From: Ereboglobus luteus
GTDB lineage: Bacteria > Verrucomicrobiota > Verrucomicrobiia > Opitutales > Opitutaceae
DNA: 64,000 nucleotides
NCBI RefSeq assembly: GCF_003096195.1
Contig: NZ_CP023004.1
Span: 2,522,501-2,586,500, forward strand
Direction: 5' to 3'
Position numbers and translations under genes: made by a program. Below, one piece after another: positions 36,798 through 45,597 of this stretch. How positions within the stretch are numbered: the first letter of the stretch is position 1; each line of letters opens with the position of its first letter. Below the pieces are notes generated by a model. It was not told the origin of the DNA and made no database searches. It worked only from the letters and a program-made list of their open reading frames with translations.

Positions 36798-36983
36798 TTG
36801 ATCCTCTGCAGTGTTCGAGGTGCTTTTCAATAACCGCTCTCGGCCTTTGAGTCATTACGGGAGCCAAAACCGCCGTGGAAGATGCTAGGCCGCACACCGG
36901 AAAGCAGACGCCGCGTAGGAGGCGCCCACCTTAACATAAAAAGGACTAGAGCCTTTGGGCATACGGCACAGGTGGAGGATCAA
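36798..36983 (+). ncRNA. ssrS: 6S RNA
   Basis: About 186 nt. The ends pair: TTGATCCTC at 36798-36806 with GAGGATCAA at 36975-36983. The 5' part CCTCTGCAGTGTTCGAGG matches the conserved 6S opening (CUG..GUGUUCG), and the 3' part carries the matching GGGCATACGGCACAGG block. Length, closing stem and the terminator after it all fit. 6S RNA imitates an open promoter and binds the housekeeping sigma-70 RNA polymerase, damping transcription in stationary phase. It is read with its own promoter and terminator. Confidence 0.85.
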
Positions 36984-37001
36984 TCCTTTTTAAGCAAAGA
37001 A

Positions 37002-37026
37002 CCCCGGGATTTGCCCGGGGTTTTTT
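37002..37026 (+). terminator. Rho-independent terminator of the 6S RNA gene
   Basis: A perfect CCCCGGG/CCCGGGG stem with loop ATTTG, followed by six T residues, 18 bases after the 6S 3' end. Confidence 0.92.
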
Positions 37027-37096
37027 GTTGAGCGGAAGGTCGGGACTGCGGCGGCGGCGGATGCCGTGGTGACCGCCGCGCGCTTTGGATCGCGGT

Positions 37097-40000
37097 TTAA
37101 TCGATGGGCGATGTATTCAATCGCAGGTGTATTTTTGGCGAGCTTTGGGCTCCTTCACTGGATGTGGCGTTTACAACGCAGGTGAAATCGGGTGCGTCGT
37201 CCGGCACGGGGATTGTGAACTCGAAGGGAAAGGAATCACATTCTTTTTCCGAGGATTGTCCCGCAATCGTCCAGCGCAGGGTGGCTTTTTGAAGAGGGGT
37301 GGCGTTGTTCTGAATCCAAACGTGCACGGTGGTGAGGTCGCGACCAAGTCGAAGGGCTGTCGCGGTTACCTGGCCGAAGGGAGTTGCGACGGTTGCGGTG
37401 CTGTTTTTTGGGAGGGATGGCGTCTTGGGATCGAGCATCGCGTCTTGGATTTCAGTTTGCACGGCGACGTCGTTGATGGCGAGGCAGGTGATGCCTTTGG
37501 GGGCGACTTCGATCGTGGCGCGGCCGTCGGTTAGCTCGATGGCGGGCGCGGGTTTGTTGTTGATCCAGACGCGCGCGGATCGTTTGCCGTCCATGCGTGC
37601 GCGAGACGGATCAATCGCGATGGTCGTTTTTACGGGTTGCGACGACTGGTTGGCGAACGCGAGGTAGAGTTTGCCGTTTCCCCGGGCCGCGATGTGGTTG
37701 AGTTGTATTGATTCGGTGGATACAAGCTTGGGCGGAAGCCAGAGCCATGTGTTGTTTTCGTCGTAGAATTTCCCGGGGCGGTTGCCGTAGACTTTGTTGC
37801 GGAAATAGGCGCCGGAATAGGTGTATTCGGAGGGGAAATCGATTTGGGCGTCCGAGCGCGCGTAAACATCAGTGACGAGATAATCCACAAGAAAGGCGGC
37901 CATCGGGAGCGGGTGGTTGTAATGCGCCGAGGTGAATTTTTTGATCTCTTCAAAGCGGCGCAGGGGATAATCGGTTTTTTGGTGAAGGGTGGTGTAGCCG
38001 TTGCGATAGGCGTAGCTGGGATAGTTGGCGTATCGCCCGACGACGGCGTTGCGGGCAATGTCCGTGAAGAATGTTTCGCCGGTATCGCGGGCAAGCCGGT
38101 TCATGTAACCGGCGTAGTAGGCGCTCATGAAAATGCCGCGGTGGCTGTGCGCGGTGGCGGCGCATTCGGCGGCGAGACCGTTGGCCGAGACGACCCACGA
38201 GGGCACCGTTTCCTCCGGAACGGGTTGATTGTTATAGACACCGCCGGGATTGGCGGTGAACGGGGTGTCGGGAATGGGCTCCATGTAGATAAATGCGGTC
38301 ATGGCGCGCATGGCTTCGGTGGCGGCTTGGAGATAACGGTTGTCGCCGGTTTCATTATAAAGCTCGTAAAGCAAATCATAGGATGGCGCGACGTCGGGCC
38401 AGAAGCTGCTGAAGATGCCGGTGAATGTTGTGGCGGGGCGTGTGATGCGCGTGTCGATGTAAAGATCGGCGGCGGCACATGCTTCCTGGAGGCGCGCCTT
38501 GTCCCCGGTGAGGCGGTAGGCGGCGAGGCTGTTGAGGAGCGCCCGGTTGCTGGTGCCGTAGTTGTTTGCGAAGATTTTGGGAGCATTGAGCTTGGGGAGA
38601 ATTTTGCTTGGGATGACGGGGTTGCGCTTGAGGGTAAGGTGGTGGGCGGCGACAAGATCGACGGGATAGCGGAATCCGTCGCCCAACATGGCGGGATCGC
38701 TGAAGGGGCCTTGATTGGCCTTGCGGGAAAGCATGTATTCGAGGGTGGGGAGCGCCCGGCGCCGGAGGATGTCGGCACGGTCAAGAACCAGCGCGAGGGA
38801 GAGCGGATCGGCGGCGGATTGCTGGCGGCCGACATCGGGGCCCGCGTCGTTTTGGTAACCCCATGTCTTGTATTTTGGATACCAGTAGGAGTATTTGTCG
38901 TTGAGGAAAAAATCGGTGAGGTTTTCGAGTGTCGTGTTGAGCGAGCAAAGTGTGTTTTCGCGAATGTCGCGGAAGCCGCAAAGGGTGGATGCGAGGTGTT
39001 TGTAGGTATCAAACCAGGCACCGCGGCGGGCGACGAGTCGAAGCGTGAAGGCGTAGCTGGAACTGGCCTCGACTCGCGATTCGGGGCCGCCGAGCACGGG
39101 CGCAAAGAGCATCGGCTGGACGCGGCCTCCGGCGTTGCGCACGAGCACGCCGAAGCGTGAGTCCGCGCGCGTGGGCATGCGAAAGCGGATTTCGCTCGCA
39201 TCGGCGCCGACGCCAATGGCGTTTCCGTCGATGCCCGCCATGACGAAGGGAATGGTGCATTGAAACTCGCGCGTCAGGTATGAGCGGTTTGGAAAGCGTT
39301 TGTCCTGCCAGACGAGGGGCTGCCAGATCCAGTCCGCCTTGGCGAGTGTGGCGGAGGGCGCCCCGGCGTAACCGATGGAGATTTGGCCGGGAGCCGCGGC
39401 GTCGAGTTGGAAAGCGAGCGTGGGTTCGGTGCCGTCGGGAGGCAGGGCGAGGGTGGCGGTGAGGGTGTAGTTTGGTTGCGAGGGAAATATCCACCGGAGG
39501 TTGTCGCCATCGCGTTCGATTTTGATGGGGCGAAGGCGCGCGCGCGGTGTGGCGGCGGTGAAAAAATCCGTTTCCTTTTCCCATGTTGTGACGAGATAAT
39601 TTATTCCCCTGACCGGGCCACTGTCCGTATATTTCGCGGAACGATTATCGAGTTTGGTTTCCTGTCCTCGGGGCTGAAAAACAACGAGAAATTCGGGCGA
39701 AAAAACTGCCTTCGCACCGCTTTGTTTTTCGGTGATGGCGAGGGTGCCGTCGGGTTGCGAGGACAGGGCGTAGTTGGCGTTTTCAATGTGTGCCGCGGGG
39801 CCGATGGTTTCACCCTGGCGCGCCCCGGCTGTTGTTTCGACGGCGGAGCCGGGGGCCGTGTTGTTTGTCGCTAGAATATCGGGTGCGGCCCATTCGAGTA
39901 TGATCTGGCCGGCGTTGTCGGTATTGGAAAACTCGACGACGAATTCGTAGGGTTTGGCCTGTTGGAGATCGACGGCGCTTGTGCTGCGCGTGTTCAGATT

Positions 40001-40429
40001 GCTTTCGGAGGCGGCGCGTCGAATGACCGGCTTGCCGTCGATTTTGAGCGTGGCGGCGCCGGTGGCGCGAAGCGAGATAGGGTGCCTGCCTGAACGATTT
40101 GGAGTGACGGTGGCGCTCCATTGCGCGGAGCCCCGGCGACCGTTGGGGATGCTGTTTGCCAGCGCATGCGTTGAAACATCAATGCGCGCTTCGAATCGAG
40201 TCATGGTTGGCGCGCCACCCAGCCGCGGCGCGTCGTGATAAGAAACATCGAAACCGCTGTCGCCGTCGCGGGTCGTGACCGCGCCGACTGGTCCGTTGGC
40301 GACGGGCGTGAATGCGGGCTGCGCGGCGGCAAACATGCGGGGCGACAGGCAAACAAAAGCGGCAAGGGCAATGAGGACGCCGGAGGTTATCCGGCGGATT
40401 TGAAGTGGCGGGGGGAGGAGCGTGTTCAT
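37097..40429 (-). CDS. Large secreted protein: PA14-like domain plus (alpha/alpha)-barrel, putative glycan-active enzyme
   Basis: 1110 residues from the ATG at 40429; a signal peptide follows (MNTLLPPPLQIRRITSGVLI, cleavage near FAAAQP). Residues about 60-190 look like a PA14-type sugar-binding domain (GRHPISLRATGAATLKIDGK, VVEFSNTDNAGQIILEWAAP). Beta-rich domains follow, then from about residue 480 a helical repeat region (YRLTGDKARLQEACAAADLY, YNETGDNRYLQAATEAMRAM) typical of (alpha/alpha)6-barrel glycosidases and lyases, and a final beta-sandwich. I do not recognise a numbered family. The block WLWLPPK ... NHIAARGNGKLYLAFANQ recurs in the protein at 57153-62289, and a looser version in 54266-56905, so the three are related. 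It is divergent from GH97 across a 202-bp region with two operator-like sites. Confidence 0.75.
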   Translation of the reverse strand: MNTLLPPPLQIRRITSGVLIALAAFVCLSPRMFAAAQPAFTPVANGPVGAVTTRDGDSGFDVSYHDAPRLGGAPTMTRFEARIDVSTHALANSIPNGRRGSAQWSATVTPNRSGRHPISLRATGAATLKIDGKPVIRRAASESNLNTRSTSAVDLQQAKPYEFVVEFSNTDNAGQIILEWAAPDILATNNTAPGSAVETTAGARQGETIGPAAHIENANYALSSQPDGTLAITEKQSGAKAVFSPEFLVVFQPRGQETKLDNRSAKYTDSGPVRGINYLVTTWEKETDFFTAATPRARLRPIKIERDGDNLRWIFPSQPNYTLTATLALPPDGTEPTLAFQLDAAAPGQISIGYAGAPSATLAKADWIWQPLVWQDKRFPNRSYLTREFQCTIPFVMAGIDGNAIGVGADASEIRFRMPTRADSRFGVLVRNAGGRVQPMLFAPVLGGPESRVEASSSYAFTLRLVARRGAWFDTYKHLASTLCGFRDIRENTLCSLNTTLENLTDFFLNDKYSYWYPKYKTWGYQNDAGPDVGRQQSAADPLSLALVLDRADILRRRALPTLEYMLSRKANQGPFSDPAMLGDGFRYPVDLVAAHHLTLKRNPVIPSKILPKLNAPKIFANNYGTSNRALLNSLAAYRLTGDKARLQEACAAADLYIDTRITRPATTFTGIFSSFWPDVAPSYDLLYELYNETGDNRYLQAATEAMRAMTAFIYMEPIPDTPFTANPGGVYNNQPVPEETVPSWVVSANGLAAECAATAHSHRGIFMSAYYAGYMNRLARDTGETFFTDIARNAVVGRYANYPSYAYRNGYTTLHQKTDYPLRRFEEIKKFTSAHYNHPLPMAAFLVDYLVTDVYARSDAQIDFPSEYTYSGAYFRNKVYGNRPGKFYDENNTWLWLPPKLVSTESIQLNHIAARGNGKLYLAFANQSSQPVKTTIAIDPSRARMDGKRSARVWINNKPAPAIELTDGRATIEVAPKGITCLAINDVAVQTEIQDAMLDPKTPSLPKNSTATVATPFGQVTATALRLGRDLTTVHVWIQNNATPLQKATLRWTIAGQSSEKECDSFPFEFTIPVPDDAPDFTCVVNATSSEGAQSSPKIHLRLNTSPID

Positions 40430-40486
40430 GGGAAAACTGGGAGGGAACTCTTGCCTCTTGGGCGGGCTTGGCAAGATGAGGCGGGT

Positions 40487-40499
40487 GTCAATCGTTGAC
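40487..40499. promoter_or_regulatory. Operator-like site GTCAATCGTTGAC
   Basis: A perfect GTCAA-N3-TTGAC palindrome 58 bp before the start of the 37097-40429 gene. It is a variant of the GTCAACGGTAAAC motif found at six other places in the glycan locus. Confidence 0.55.
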
Positions 40500-40538
40500 C
40501 GGGTTTGCCGGGGCGCGTGGATTTGGTGTTTTAGATTG

Positions 40539-40551
40539 GTCAACGGTCTAA
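40539..40551. promoter_or_regulatory. Operator-like site GTCAACGGTCTAA
   Basis: Shares its first nine bases with GTCAACGGTAAAC. It lies within a TTAGA...TCTAA inverted pair, 80 bp before the GH97 start at 40632. Confidence 0.5.
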
Positions 40552-40631
40552 TGCTTTGCGGTTCGCTGAAAAAGCTCCGTTATTCAATTTCGAGACACAC
40601 TCATCCCCTTTGGTATTTTTTAGCTTTTCCC

Positions 40632-42539
40632 ATGATCACACCCATTGCGCTTGCAGCGACGTTGTTTGTATTGCCGAGCCCCGACGGAAAGAGTCGGGCC
40701 GAATTAACAGTTGGAGCCGAGACCGGCGGAGCGCCGGTTTACCGGGTCGAGTTCGACGGGCGCGCCGTCACGAAGGATGCGGCCATGGGGATTTCCGTGG
40801 ATGGCGTTGATTTTGGCGCGGGCTCGAAAGTGGTTTCGTCGGGGACGGGCAGGGTTGTGGAAAAGTTTCCGACGCGCGGCAACCATCGGGAGGTGACGCT
40901 GACGTTCAACGAGCTGGCGATTTCATTGCGCGACCAATCCAGCGGCCGCGATTGGCGCATTGAGGCAAGGATGTCCAATGATGCGTTTGCGTGGAGGTAT
41001 GTGGTGCCGGTAAAAAAGGAGGCGCGGGGGCTCGTGAAAGGCGAGGCATCGGAGTTTCGGCCCGTGGACAATTGTCGCGTGTGGCTCGCGGAGCGCCCGA
41101 ACAGCTGGAAGTTGAAAAGTTACGCGGGCTATTGGATGCGCGCCGAGTGGGGCGAGCTGCCGAAAATTTCGAAGGCCGGGCCGGTTCAATGCCCGCCGCT
41201 GGTTGTGGAGTTGCCGGCAATCCGTGCGGGAGAAAAGGCGGACGGCTGGCTGGTGTTTACCGAGGCGGGACTGCGCAATTACAGCGGCATGCGCTTGAGG
41301 GCGTCCGGACGGGCGGATGGCGGCGGTGTGAGCACGATTGCGGATTTCACGGAGGGCGCGGACGGATTTTTTGTTGAAGGTGATGTGGTGTCGCCGTGGC
41401 GCGTGGTGAAGTTTGCGAGATCACTGGACTCGCTCGTGGACACGACGGATTTGCTTGAGGCTCTTTCCCCGGCGGCGGACGCGGCTTTGTTTGCAAACAG
41501 CGATGCGTGGGTTCGCAGCGGCCGCGTCACGTGGCACTGGTGGAGCAAGCGGCGCGCCGGCACACCCGCCGAGGAAACGCACATGATGGAATGCGCCGCG
41601 AAGCTCGGTTTCGAATACTCGCTCGTCGACGAGGGCTGGCTGAAATGGGATGATCCGTGGGCGCGCGTGCGCGAGTTGACCGCGGCGGGAAAGAAGCGCG
41701 GCGTGGGCATTTTGTTGTGGCGGCACATGCGGGACGTGATGAATCCGGAAAATGGATACGCAGATTTGCGCGCGTATTTCGACAAGCTGGTCGAGTCGGG
41801 CGTGGCGGGGGTGAAGATTGATTTCTTCAACGCGGAGTCAAAAGCCATGGTTGATTTGCAGGAGGCGATCATGCGCGAGGGCGCGAAACGCAAACTGCTC
41901 GTGCTGTTTCATGGCTGCCAAAAGCCGACGGGCGAGACGCGCACCTGGCCGAATCAGCTTTCGCGCGAGGGAATTCGAGGCCTGGAATTGAACGGCATGG
42001 CGGAGGGGCCGATTACGGCGGAGCATAATTGCGCGCTGCCATTCACCCGGCTTGCCGCCGGGCCGGGCGACTACACGCCGCTGGGTTTTTCGGATCCCGG
42101 CGAGACGACTTGGGCGCACCAACTGGCATCCGCGGTTGTCCTTTTGTCACCGTTGCAAGTGATCGCGGAGTATCCGCCGATGTTGCTCGAGGATGAGCGG
42201 TGCGCGCCCGCGCTGGATTTGATCAAGGCGCTGCCGGTTGAGTGGGACGAAACGCGTGTGCTTGCGCCGAGCGCGATTGGCCGGTGCGTGGTCATGGCCC
42301 GGCGTCTCGGCGACGAGTGGTGGGTGGGCGTGTTGAATACGGATGCCCGGAAAATTGACGCGCTGGACCTGGGTTTTCTTGGCGGGGGAAAGTATGGCGT
42401 GGTGATGATTTCGAATGGAACGGGCGGGCAGCCGCTAAAGCGAACCGAGATCGCCCGCGTGACAAAAAAGAGCGTGATCCCCCTGGCATTGTCGCAAAAC
42501 GACGGTGTGGTGCTGCGATTTATTCCGATAAAAAAATGA
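40632..42539 (+). CDS. Glycoside hydrolase family 97 (alpha-galactosidase/alpha-glucosidase)
   Basis: 635 residues from the ATG at 40632 (MITPIALAATLFVLPSPDGK). An ATG at 40551 would give a longer, more basic N terminus that may be the true signal peptide. Family order is clear: N-terminal beta-sandwich opening SPDGKSRAELTV, then the TIM barrel with YSLVDEGWLKWDD, GVGILLWRHM, GVAGVKIDFFNAES and VLFHGCQKPTGETRTWPNQ, and a C-terminal beta domain. GH97 enzymes are either inverting, with a catalytic Glu, or retaining, with an Asp nucleophile. The KIDFF Asp suggests the retaining alpha-galactosidase type, by inference. It overlaps the next gene by 4 bp (ATGA). Confidence 0.88.
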   Translation: MITPIALAATLFVLPSPDGKSRAELTVGAETGGAPVYRVEFDGRAVTKDAAMGISVDGVDFGAGSKVVSSGTGRVVEKFPTRGNHREVTLTFNELAISLRDQSSGRDWRIEARMSNDAFAWRYVVPVKKEARGLVKGEASEFRPVDNCRVWLAERPNSWKLKSYAGYWMRAEWGELPKISKAGPVQCPPLVVELPAIRAGEKADGWLVFTEAGLRNYSGMRLRASGRADGGGVSTIADFTEGADGFFVEGDVVSPWRVVKFARSLDSLVDTTDLLEALSPAADAALFANSDAWVRSGRVTWHWWSKRRAGTPAEETHMMECAAKLGFEYSLVDEGWLKWDDPWARVRELTAAGKKRGVGILLWRHMRDVMNPENGYADLRAYFDKLVESGVAGVKIDFFNAESKAMVDLQEAIMREGAKRKLLVLFHGCQKPTGETRTWPNQLSREGIRGLELNGMAEGPITAEHNCALPFTRLAAGPGDYTPLGFSDPGETTWAHQLASAVVLLSPLQVIAEYPPMLLEDERCAPALDLIKALPVEWDETRVLAPSAIGRCVVMARRLGDEWWVGVLNTDARKIDALDLGFLGGGKYGVVMISNGTGGQPLKRTEIARVTKKSVIPLALSQNDGVVLRFIPIKK

Positions 42540-44431
42540 GCACAAAATCTTCCATGCCCGTGAAGTTCGGGCGTGTTTTTTCGGCCGTGGCATTTCTGCT
42601 GTGTGGTGCCTGCGCGACGGCGGCAGTTGAAGTCCGCGTGGCGGATTTCGGAGTGAGCCCGGACGCACGGGCGGATGCCACGCCCGGCGTGCGCGCGGCG
42701 TTAAGCGCAGCGCTTGATGCGAAGGGCGGCGCGACACTGGTGTTTGAGCCCGGCGAGTATCATTTTTATCCCGAGAACGCGCGGGCGCTGGTGCGCTATG
42801 TTTCGAATCATGACAACAGCCGCGCGCCGAGGCGGTTTGTTTTTGATGTGAGCGGCGCAACGGACTTGGTCGTCGACGGGCGCGGGGCGCGTTTTGTGAT
42901 GCACGGCGATGTGACTCCGTTTTTGATTGAGCGCTCCGAGCGTGTGTCGGTGAAAAACCTGACGATCGACTGGAATGTGCCGCTGCTTTACGAGGGCGAA
43001 GTGCTCGCCGCGGATGCCAGCGGTTTTACCGTGCGGGTGAGGGCCGACGAACCGTTCGAGGTGGATCGCGGCGCGTTTGTCATCAGCGCGGATGGCGTGC
43101 GCTGGCCGATGGATACCTTTTGTGAATTTGCGGGTGACGGGAGCGGACAGGCGGCGGGTTCGGCCGATGCTTACGGGTTCCGTTACCATGCGGAAAAAAC
43201 CGGTGCGGCCGACGGGCGCACGGTGCGTTTTTCGGTGACCGATAATTATGCGCTGCCACGGGTGCCGCGAGAGGGGAATATCATTTTCCTTCGGTGCAAT
43301 TTGCGCGCGGCTCCCGCTTTTTTTATGGAGCGGTCGATCAAGGTGTCGCTTGACGGCGTGGCGATACATCACGCTCCCGGCATGGGGGTGATTGCGCAGC
43401 GTTGCGAGGATGTCACCTTGAGGGGCATGCGCGTGATTCCGAATGATTCGCTGGGGCGGCAAGTGTCCACGAATTTTGACGCGACCCATTTTGTCGGATG
43501 TCGCGGACGGGTGCTGATCGAGGACGGCGAGTTTCGCAACATGCTCGACGACGCGATGAACGTGCACGGCGTTTATTTGCAGGTATTGCGCCGGCTCGAC
43601 GATTACAGGCTGGTGGTGCGCATGCCGCATTTTCAGGCGCAGGGCTTCATCGCGGTGGAGGCGGGCGACCGTTTGCGGCTGGCGCGCTTCGGCACATTGT
43701 TGCCGGAGGGGGAAGCCGTGGTGACAAAGGTTGCGCGACGCGGACCGGACGAGATGACGATCACATTTGACGCGCCGATTGCGGCGGAGGTGAATCCGCT
43801 GGATGCGCTTGAAAACATATCGTGGACGGCGGATGTCGTTTTCCGGCGCAATACGGTTTCGGGAAATCGCGCACGCAGCATTCTCGTGAGCACGTCAGGG
43901 CGCGTGATCATCGAGGACAATCATTTCAACGCGACCGGCTCGGCCATACGCATATCGGGGGATGCGCGCAGTTGGTTTGAGTCGGGGCCAGTGGCGGACG
44001 TGTTGATCCAGGGAAACACATTCACCAATCCGCTGCGTTGCGGTTACGGACGCGCCGCCATTGACCTGGATCCCGAGGTGGATGTGCCATCCGGCGGCAC
44101 TCCGGGATATTATCATCGCAACATCCGCATTATTAAAAACAAGTTTAGGCTGTGCGACCGCGCGGTTTTGCTGGCGCGCTCGGTGGACGGGCTGGAGTTT
44201 TCGGAAAACACGATTGAGCTTGCGAATGATTTCGCGCCGCTGAACCGGCAAAAAACGGAGTTCGAACTGGTGCGTTGCCGGAATGTGCAATTGGAGCGAA
44301 ACACTTTTTCCGGCTGGCCCGCGAAAGATGGCATTGTGGTTTCGGGCGACGCGGACAGTTTGTCCACGATGAGGTTCACCCCGGGGCAGGGGATAAAAAC
44401 CCGTGAGCATGGAGCCAAGGGTCAACGGTAA
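42536..44431 (+). CDS. Secreted beta-helix glycosidase, GH110-like (alpha-1,3-galactosidase)
   Basis: 631 residues. Signal peptide at the N terminus (FGRVFSAVAFLLCGACATAA; start ATG at 42536, or 42554). Opening VADFGVSPDARADATPGVRA and then LVFEPGEYHFYPENARALV, followed by VSNHDNSRAPRRFVFDVSG and VKNLTIDWNVPLLYEGEVLA, fits my knowledge of GH110 exo-alpha-1,3-galactosidases. A right-handed parallel beta-helix then runs to the end (IRIIKNKFRLC, LEFSENTIEL, NVQLERNTFSG). The start overlaps the GH97 stop (ATGA), so the two are translationally coupled and probably act on the same galactose-capped glycan. Its TAA stop lies inside an operator-like site for the next gene. GH28-like or other beta-helix functions cannot be excluded. 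Confidence 0.75.
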   Translation: MSTKSSMPVKFGRVFSAVAFLLCGACATAAVEVRVADFGVSPDARADATPGVRAALSAALDAKGGATLVFEPGEYHFYPENARALVRYVSNHDNSRAPRRFVFDVSGATDLVVDGRGARFVMHGDVTPFLIERSERVSVKNLTIDWNVPLLYEGEVLAADASGFTVRVRADEPFEVDRGAFVISADGVRWPMDTFCEFAGDGSGQAAGSADAYGFRYHAEKTGAADGRTVRFSVTDNYALPRVPREGNIIFLRCNLRAAPAFFMERSIKVSLDGVAIHHAPGMGVIAQRCEDVTLRGMRVIPNDSLGRQVSTNFDATHFVGCRGRVLIEDGEFRNMLDDAMNVHGVYLQVLRRLDDYRLVVRMPHFQAQGFIAVEAGDRLRLARFGTLLPEGEAVVTKVARRGPDEMTITFDAPIAAEVNPLDALENISWTADVVFRRNTVSGNRARSILVSTSGRVIIEDNHFNATGSAIRISGDARSWFESGPVADVLIQGNTFTNPLRCGYGRAAIDLDPEVDVPSGGTPGYYHRNIRIIKNKFRLCDRAVLLARSVDGLEFSENTIELANDFAPLNRQKTEFELVRCRNVQLERNTFSGWPAKDGIVVSGDADSLSTMRFTPGQGIKTREHGAKGQR

Positions 44432-44433
44432 AC
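44421..44433. promoter_or_regulatory. Operator-like site GTCAACGGTAAAC
   Basis: An exact copy of the 13-bp motif, 66 bp before the gene at 44500 and overlapping the stop codon of the GH110-like gene. Confidence 0.6.
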
Positions 44434-44499
44434 TGCCCTCGCGTTTGATAAAACTATGCGGAATTATTTACTACTATTAATTATAAACCCCGTCATCCA

Positions 44500-45273
44500 A
44501 TGAAAAAACTATTCCCTGTTCTTGTATTGTCCGTTGGCCTTGTATCAGTTGTGTCGAAAGCGCAAATCGCTGTTGTGAAGGGTGACGCTTCGTCCGCCGC
44601 CGAGGTGTCCGTGAATGCGGCATACTCGCAAAACTTCAATTCATTGCCGGCCCCCGCCTCGACAAAACCGGACAAGGCGGAACCGCTCGCCTGGAAAAAT
44701 AATGTCACGTTGCGCGGCTGGTTCCGTGATGTCGGGCACTCGAAGGGAGACTGTTCGGCAAGCGGCGCTTATGTCGACGCCCCGGCATTTTTTAATTACG
44801 GCTTGGACGGAAATCCGAATCGCTCCGTGGGATTTCGAAACACGCAGGGCAATGAGCGCGACGCGGCTGCCGCGATCGTATTCCTCAATGAAACCGGTGC
44901 GCCGATCAAGGGCGTGAAAATTTCCTACACGGGCCGCCAGTGGCGGCGGCAGAGCGAGGCGGCGACGACGCTGGTCGTGGGCTGGCGTTTCTTCGGCAAG
45001 GAATTCAACGCAGACACTTTCACCGCGCGCCAAAAACAATGGTGGACGGATGTTCCGGCGCTGACATTTACCGCGCCGCAGCTCGAGGGTAGCAATGTCG
45101 TGAATGGAATGGCTCCCGAGTGCATGAAAAAGTTTCCTGCGACCGAGGTGATATTCCGCCGCGGTGTGTATCCGGGAGAGTATTTTTCGATTCGCTGGTA
45201 TTATCCGACGGATCCGAAATCAACCGGCAACGGGCTCGCGTTGGATGATGTTGAGATCGAGTTTATAAAATAA
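44500..45273 (+). CDS. Secreted protein with N-terminal YSQNFNSL-type beta domain, unknown function
   Basis: 257 residues with a signal peptide (MKKLFPVLVLSVGLVSVVSK). After cleavage comes AAYSQNFNSLPAPAS and then WKNNVTLRGWFRDV, a pattern seen in many extracellular proteins of beta-sandwich type (often next to nucleases, lectins or sorting signals). It ends NGLALDDVEIEFIK, again typical of that domain. No catalytic motif is seen. It may be a free-standing carbohydrate-binding or matrix protein. It follows the GH110-like gene by 68 bp and has its own operator-like site. Confidence 0.75.
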   Translation: MKKLFPVLVLSVGLVSVVSKAQIAVVKGDASSAAEVSVNAAYSQNFNSLPAPASTKPDKAEPLAWKNNVTLRGWFRDVGHSKGDCSASGAYVDAPAFFNYGLDGNPNRSVGFRNTQGNERDAAAAIVFLNETGAPIKGVKISYTGRQWRRQSEAATTLVVGWRFFGKEFNADTFTARQKQWWTDVPALTFTAPQLEGSNVVNGMAPECMKKFPATEVIFRRGVYPGEYFSIRWYYPTDPKSTGNGLALDDVEIEFIK

Positions 45274-45300
45274 CGTCGCAAGCGGTATTGGTGCAAAGCA

Positions 45301-45491
45301 CGCGTGCGCAAGGAGGGGCGGCGTCCACGCCGCCCGACGAGGCCAGCGAGCCTCGCCCTTTGTCGGAGCGTGTTCGATTGTAAATACAAATGTGAATGGG
45401 AATATGCTCAAGTATTCGAAAAACGAATACGCGAGGGGCGCTCGCGTTGTTCGCGTCCGGCGGCGGGATGCCGCCGCTCCTTGCGCACGCG
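45301..45491. repeat. Family 3 inverted-repeat element, copy A
   Basis: 191 bp. The left end CGCGTGCGCAAGGAGGGGCG and the right end CCGCTCCTTGCGCACGCG are inverted copies extending about 55 bases inward. The AT-richer centre (TAAATACAAATGTGAATGGG) is unique. It lacks any coding capacity, so it is MITE-like or REP-like. Confidence 0.7.
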
Positions 45492-45540
45492 TCATTCGAA
45501 TAACTGTGCGCATATGCATGCATAAACCGGGCTAACACGA

Positions 45541-45561
45541 GGGCGCACGCAAGGTGCGCCC
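45541..45561. repeat. Small perfect hairpin
   Basis: GGGCGCAC and GTGCGCCC pair around GCAAG, 36 bp downstream of the GH106 stop on that strand. Confidence 0.55.
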
Positions 45562-45597
45562 CTACGAAAATCCAAGGGAGTAGACATTGCCGTAATA

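Larger units (their letters stand above)
45274..45597. other. Intergenic region between two convergent genes, filled by repeats
   Basis: 324 bp between the secreted-protein gene and the 3' end of the GH106 gene. Most of it is a family 3 inverted-repeat element (45301-45491), followed by a small GGGCGCAC/GTGCGCCC hairpin. Confidence 0.6.

Noticed and set aside
36798-36983. tRNA or tmRNA in the region before 37 kb
   Set aside because: The GTGTTCGAGG string resembles a T-loop, but no cloverleaf forms; length, ends and promoter fit 6S RNA instead.
37844-39160. 438-codon plus-strand frame inside the 37097-40429 gene
   Set aside because: It is antisense, Gly/Val-rich without motifs, and the minus-strand gene has signal peptide and domain support.
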